DNA of 15,153 bases from an uncultured Eubacteriales bacterium (GTDB taxonomy: Bacteria > Bacillota > Clostridia > Monoglobales > UMGS1388): NCBI GenBank assembly GCA_900551345.1, contig URVP01000021.1, positions 1 through 15,153 of the forward strand, in the 5' to 3' direction. This document shows, piece by piece, positions 13,189-15,153 of the stretch. The translations under genes and the position numbers were made by a program. The first letter of the stretch is position 1. Each line of letters begins with the position of its first letter. Under the pieces are notes generated by a model that made no database searches, had not been told where the DNA came from, and worked only from the letters and a program-made list of their open reading frames with translations.

Positions 13189-14115
13189 ATGAACAAAAGA
13201 ATAATCACGGTAACACTTAATCCGTGTTTGGATAAATCCATCGAGATTAACGGCTTTGAATACGGAGGGCTGAATCGGGTAACATCCGAAAACCTCAGTG
13301 TAGGAGGCAAGGGTATTAACTGTGCTGCGGTTCTTAATTCTATTGGCTGCCCTGTGCTTGCCTGCGGCATAACCGCCGGTGACATGGCGCAGAAATATCT
13401 TGATTCAATAGGTATACCGTACGGATTTATTGTAAGCAAGGGTAAGCTGCGTACCAATTATAAGATAATAAACACCGATGATAATATTACCACCGAGATA
13501 AACGAGCCGGGTTTTGCGGTCAGCGGCAGTGATGTGCAAAAGTTTATGTCATTGTTTGACCTTGCGGCAGATGATGCTTGTGCGGTCATTATTTCGGGCA
13601 GTACTCCGACCGGTATTGATAACGATATATACTTTCGGCTTACCAAAATGGCACAAGATAAAAATGTGCCTGTAATCTTGGATGCCGACGGTAAAAAAAT
13701 GGCGGAGGGTATTAAAGCAAATCCTTATTGCGTAAAACCAAATCTTTATGAAATGGAGCAGCTTTTTGAGCAAACTCTGGATACGGAAGATAAAAAGACG
13801 GATGCCGTAAAAACACTTATAAAAAACGGAATAAAACTTGTCATTCTTTCATTGGGAGGAAAGGGTGCTATAGTGGGGGACGAAGAGCAGATTCTTCGTG
13901 TATACGCTCCCGATGTTAAATGCATCAGTACCGTAGGAGCAGGAGACTCAATGGCTGCGGCTGCCGCTTACTGCATTGCACATGGAGCTGATTTACATAC
14001 TGTGGCAAAAACGGCAGTGTGCGCAGGAAGCCTTACCGTACAAACCATCGGGCTTTGCAATGGACTTGAAGCTTTGAGACAATATACTGAAATTAAAACC
14101 GAAAAAATAGTTTAA
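13189..14115 (+). CDS. PfkB-family sugar kinase, 1-phosphofructokinase type
   Basis: A 308-residue ribokinase-superfamily kinase of the FruK/LacC branch. Diagnostic parts: ITVTLNPCLDKSI at the N-terminus (6-18), GGKGIN (39-44), LRTNYKI (87-93, the substrate lid segment of phosphosugar kinases), ISGSTPTGI (135-143), KPNLYEMEQL (183-192) and STVGAGDSMAA (247-257) with catalytic Asp253. The branch phosphorylates fructose-1-phosphate or tagatose-6-phosphate. There is no PTS transporter or fru regulator beside it; it lies at the end of a pyrimidine nucleoside operon, with AGAGGT at 13175-13180 as ribosome binding site. So the substrate is open: fructose-1-phosphate by family, or a pentose phosphate by context. 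An inverted repeat overlaps its stop codon. Confidence 0.85.
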   Translation: MNKRIITVTLNPCLDKSIEINGFEYGGLNRVTSENLSVGGKGINCAAVLNSIGCPVLACGITAGDMAQKYLDSIGIPYGFIVSKGKLRTNYKIINTDDNITTEINEPGFAVSGSDVQKFMSLFDLAADDACAVIISGSTPTGIDNDIYFRLTKMAQDKNVPVILDADGKKMAEGIKANPYCVKPNLYEMEQLFEQTLDTEDKKTDAVKTLIKNGIKLVILSLGGKGAIVGDEEQILRVYAPDVKCISTVGAGDSMAAAAAYCIAHGADLHTVAKTAVCAGSLTVQTIGLCNGLEALRQYTEIKTEKIV

Positions 14116-14152
14116 TGAATTTTTCGGAAAAAATTGCATATATTATTAAACT
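14109..14152 (+). repeat. Nested inverted repeat at the end of the kinase gene
   Basis: AGTTTAAT (14109-14116) pairs perfectly with ATTAAACT (14145-14152), enclosing AATTTTT (14118-14124) with AAAAAATT (14128-14135), one bulge. It spans the stop codon and has no T-tract after it, so it is at best a weak terminator; it ends six bases before the rpsU -35 box. Confidence 0.45.
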
Positions 14153-14157
14153 GCCTA

Positions 14158-14186
14158 TTGACAAAACATATAAAATGTTTTATAAT
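14158..14186 (+). promoter_or_regulatory. Perfect-consensus sigma-A promoter of rpsU with a dyad in the spacer
   Basis: TTGACA (14158-14163), exactly 17 bases, TATAAT (14181-14186). The spacer contains the inverted repeat AAAACAT-ATAAA-ATGTTTT (14163-14181), which touches both boxes and could be an operator. Such a promoter fits strong expression of a ribosomal protein. Confidence 0.9.
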
Positions 14187-14194
14187 TTTGGGTA

Positions 14195-14231
14195 ACCTGA
14201 TTTTATTAGGTGGAAGTTTACATTTATTAGG
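14195..14231 (+). other. rpsU leader with repeated TTATTAGG and a hairpin
   Basis: CCTGAT (14195-14200) can pair with ATTAGG (14205-14210) around a short loop. TTATTAGG occurs twice (14203-14210 and 14224-14231). CCTAT at 14246-14250, just before the ribosome binding site, could pair with either TAGG, a possible alternate fold controlling access to it. Confidence 0.3.
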
Positions 14232-14269
14232 AATTTAGTTATTGCCTATGCGGAGGGAGGGATTTATCA

Positions 14270-14443
14270 ATGTCAGAAATCAGAGTAAAAGATAACGAAT
14301 CTTTAGACAGCGCTCTTCGTAGGTTTAAAAGGCAGTGTGCAAAAGCCGGAGTTATTTCGGAAGTACGCAAAAGAGAACATTATGAAAAACCAAGCGTAAG
14401 AAGAAAGAAAAAGTCAGAAGCAGCAAGAAAGAGAAAGTACTGA
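14270..14443 (+). CDS. rpsU: 30S ribosomal protein S21
   Basis: A 57-residue basic protein of the small ribosomal subunit, which helps 16S rRNA pair with mRNA at initiation. Typical S21 parts are EIRVKDNESLDSALRRFKR, the CAKAGVISEVRKREHYEKPS middle (seen as AGVISEVRKREHYEKPS) and the tail of lysine and arginine (RRKKKSEAARKRKY). The start ATG 14270 follows an unusually long GGAGGGAGGG (14252-14261), eight bases away. The gene lies 22 bases before yqeY, the arrangement common in Firmicutes. It has its own consensus promoter. Confidence 0.96.
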   Translation: MSEIRVKDNESLDSALRRFKRQCAKAGVISEVRKREHYEKPSVRRKKKSEAARKRKY

Positions 14444-14465
14444 TTTTTTATTGAGGTGTGTTAAA

Positions 14466-14909
14466 TTGTCACTTAAAGAAACACTTTTAAATGACCTCAA
14501 ACAGGCCATGAAAGATAAGGACATAATTCGTAAGGATACTGTTCAGATGGTGCGTGCATCGGTTCTTCAGATTGAAAAGGACAAAAAAGTTACGCTTGAT
14601 GATGACGGTGTTCTGGAAGTTATCTCGAAAGAGCTTAAAAAGCGTAAGGATGTACTTCCCGAATATGAAAAAAGCGGTAGACAGGATCTTATCGACGGTC
14701 TTAATGCTGAAATTAATGTCCTGCTTGCCTATCTGCCCGAACAGCTTACGCCCGAGCAGTTGACTGAAATTGTAAAAGACGCAATTGATTCTGTGGGTGC
14801 TGTGTCCATGAAGGACATCGGCAAGGTTATGAGTGCGGTTATGCCAAAGGTTAAAGGCAGAGCCGACGGCAAACAGATAAATCAATGTGCAAAGGAATTA
14901 TTAAGCTAA
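14466..14909 (+). CDS. yqeY: GatB/YqeY-domain protein
   Basis: A 147-residue cytosolic all-helical protein related to the C-terminal tRNA-binding tail domain of GatB in the tRNA amidotransferase. Residues 1-90 form the first helical part (LLNDLKQAMKDKD, DTVQMVRASVLQIE, ISKELKKRKDVLPEYEKSGR), and 90-147 the second, with YLPEQLTPEQL and VMPKVKGRADGKQINQ. I chose TTG 14466, seven bases after GAGGTG (14453-14458), which gives the typical MSLKETLL N-terminus; a TTG at 14451 would lie in front of that site. Function of stand-alone YqeY is not established; linkage to rpsU suggests a role near translation. A terminator follows. Confidence 0.93.
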   Translation: MSLKETLLNDLKQAMKDKDIIRKDTVQMVRASVLQIEKDKKVTLDDDGVLEVISKELKKRKDVLPEYEKSGRQDLIDGLNAEINVLLAYLPEQLTPEQLTEIVKDAIDSVGAVSMKDIGKVMSAVMPKVKGRADGKQINQCAKELLS

Positions 14910-14912
14910 AAG

Positions 14913-14943
14913 AAGGGTGGCGTGTGCCGCCCTTTTTGTTTTT
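14913..14943 (+). terminator. Intrinsic terminator after yqeY
   Basis: AAGGGTGGC (14913-14921) pairs with GCCGCCCTT (14926-14934) around GTGT, one G-U pair, followed by an interrupted T-tract. It ends the rpsU-yqeY transcript. Confidence 0.9.
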
Positions 14944-14982
14944 GACCTGACTTACAGGATACAATTTTTTGGAGTGTTGTAT

Positions 14983-15153
14983 ATGTCGTTAGTTAAACCC
15001 GACCTTCATTTTAAACGGGTTACGGAAATTAATCCCGATTTGTTTTCGGAAAAGAATATTAAATTTATAATTTTTGATATAGATAATACCCTTGCCGAAT
15101 TTAATAACCCTAATCTTTTTGAAGGGGTAAAAGAATGGATTTGCCAAGTGCAG
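14983..15153 (+). CDS. yqeG: YqeG-family HAD-type phosphatase, N-terminal fragment
   Basis: The first 57 residues of a protein cut by the right edge. It opens with LVKPDLHFKRVTEINPDLF and reaches the haloacid dehalogenase motif I FDIDNTLAEFN, where Asp32 and Asp34 would be the nucleophile and acid/base of a HAD phosphatase. The layout, with motif I near residue 32 after a PDxHxxxVxxI lead-in, is that of YqeG, a small HAD subfamily IIIA protein; the physiological substrate is not firmly known, though some relatives act on phosphatidylglycerophosphate. The start ATG 14983 has GGAG at 14971-14974. No convincing promoter is visible in the 40 bases after the terminator. Confidence 0.85.
   Translation, partial: MSLVKPDLHFKRVTEINPDLFSEKNIKFIIFDIDNTLAEFNNPNLFEGVKEWICQVQ

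Noticed and set aside
14109..14152. Intrinsic terminator of the nucleoside operon
   Set aside because: The stem is AT-rich, overlaps the stop codon and lacks a T-tract; kept only as an inverted repeat.
14942..14965. TTGACC ... TACAAT as a promoter for yqeG
   Set aside because: The spacer is only 12 bases, too short for sigma-A; no suitable alternative -35 box was seen.
1..15153. Mobile element, prophage, CRISPR array or tRNA genes
   Set aside because: I saw no transposase, integrase, phage gene, regularly spaced repeats or tRNA-like cloverleaf; the repeats present are short inverted repeats in spacers.

Overview
The window looks like a chromosomal segment of a low-GC monoderm Firmicute, probably a gut-type member of the Clostridia/Eubacteriales. 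The pointers are AT-rich spacers, strong AGGAGG-type ribosome binding sites, frequent TTG/GTG starts, three S-layer-homology (SLH) proteins, an ECF sigma / RsiV-type anti-sigma pair, and the rpsU-yqeY-yqeG gene order. All genes lie on the + strand. No phage, transposon, CRISPR array, tRNA or rRNA is visible.

Layout. (1) 1-1903: end of a fatty-acid synthesis operon, with the accD C-terminus, accA and, after a strongly folded spacer, an acyl-ACP thioesterase; it closes with an intrinsic terminator. (2) 2027-2500: a NimA-like flavin/PNPOx-fold protein with its own near-consensus promoter. (3) 2567-3896: an ECF sigma factor overlapping an RsiV-like (DUF4163/DUF3298) membrane anti-sigma factor, ended by a very strong terminator. 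(4) 4082-9095: a cell-surface island. It holds an SLH protein with two tandem beta-domains, an SLH-serpin fusion, and a protein with two YcdB/YcdC domains plus SLH repeats. The first two transcription units are preceded by an almost identical element of about 41 bp that contains the dyad ACAATT-N10-AATTGT. (5) 9264-14115: a six-gene run of SGNH hydrolase, D-2-hydroxyacid dehydrogenase, uridine phosphorylase, deoxyribose-phosphate aldolase, cytidine deaminase and a 1-phosphofructokinase-like PfkB kinase. It reads as a pyrimidine nucleoside salvage/catabolism operon with accessory enzymes. (6) 14158-15153: a perfect-consensus promoter driving rpsU (S21) and yqeY, a terminator, then the start of yqeG.

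How the genes may work together. RsiV-type anti-sigma factors are known lysozyme sensors. Here one lies beside surface proteins that include a secreted, wall-bound serpin with an intact inhibitory hinge. My inference, not proven by sequence, is that region 3-4 is an envelope/host-defence locus: lysozyme sensing plus protease inhibition at the cell surface. In region 5, Cdd, Udp and DeoC would turn (deoxy)cytidine into uracil and sugar phosphates that enter glycolysis. No phosphopentomutase lies in the window, which makes the PfkB kinase the interesting unknown.
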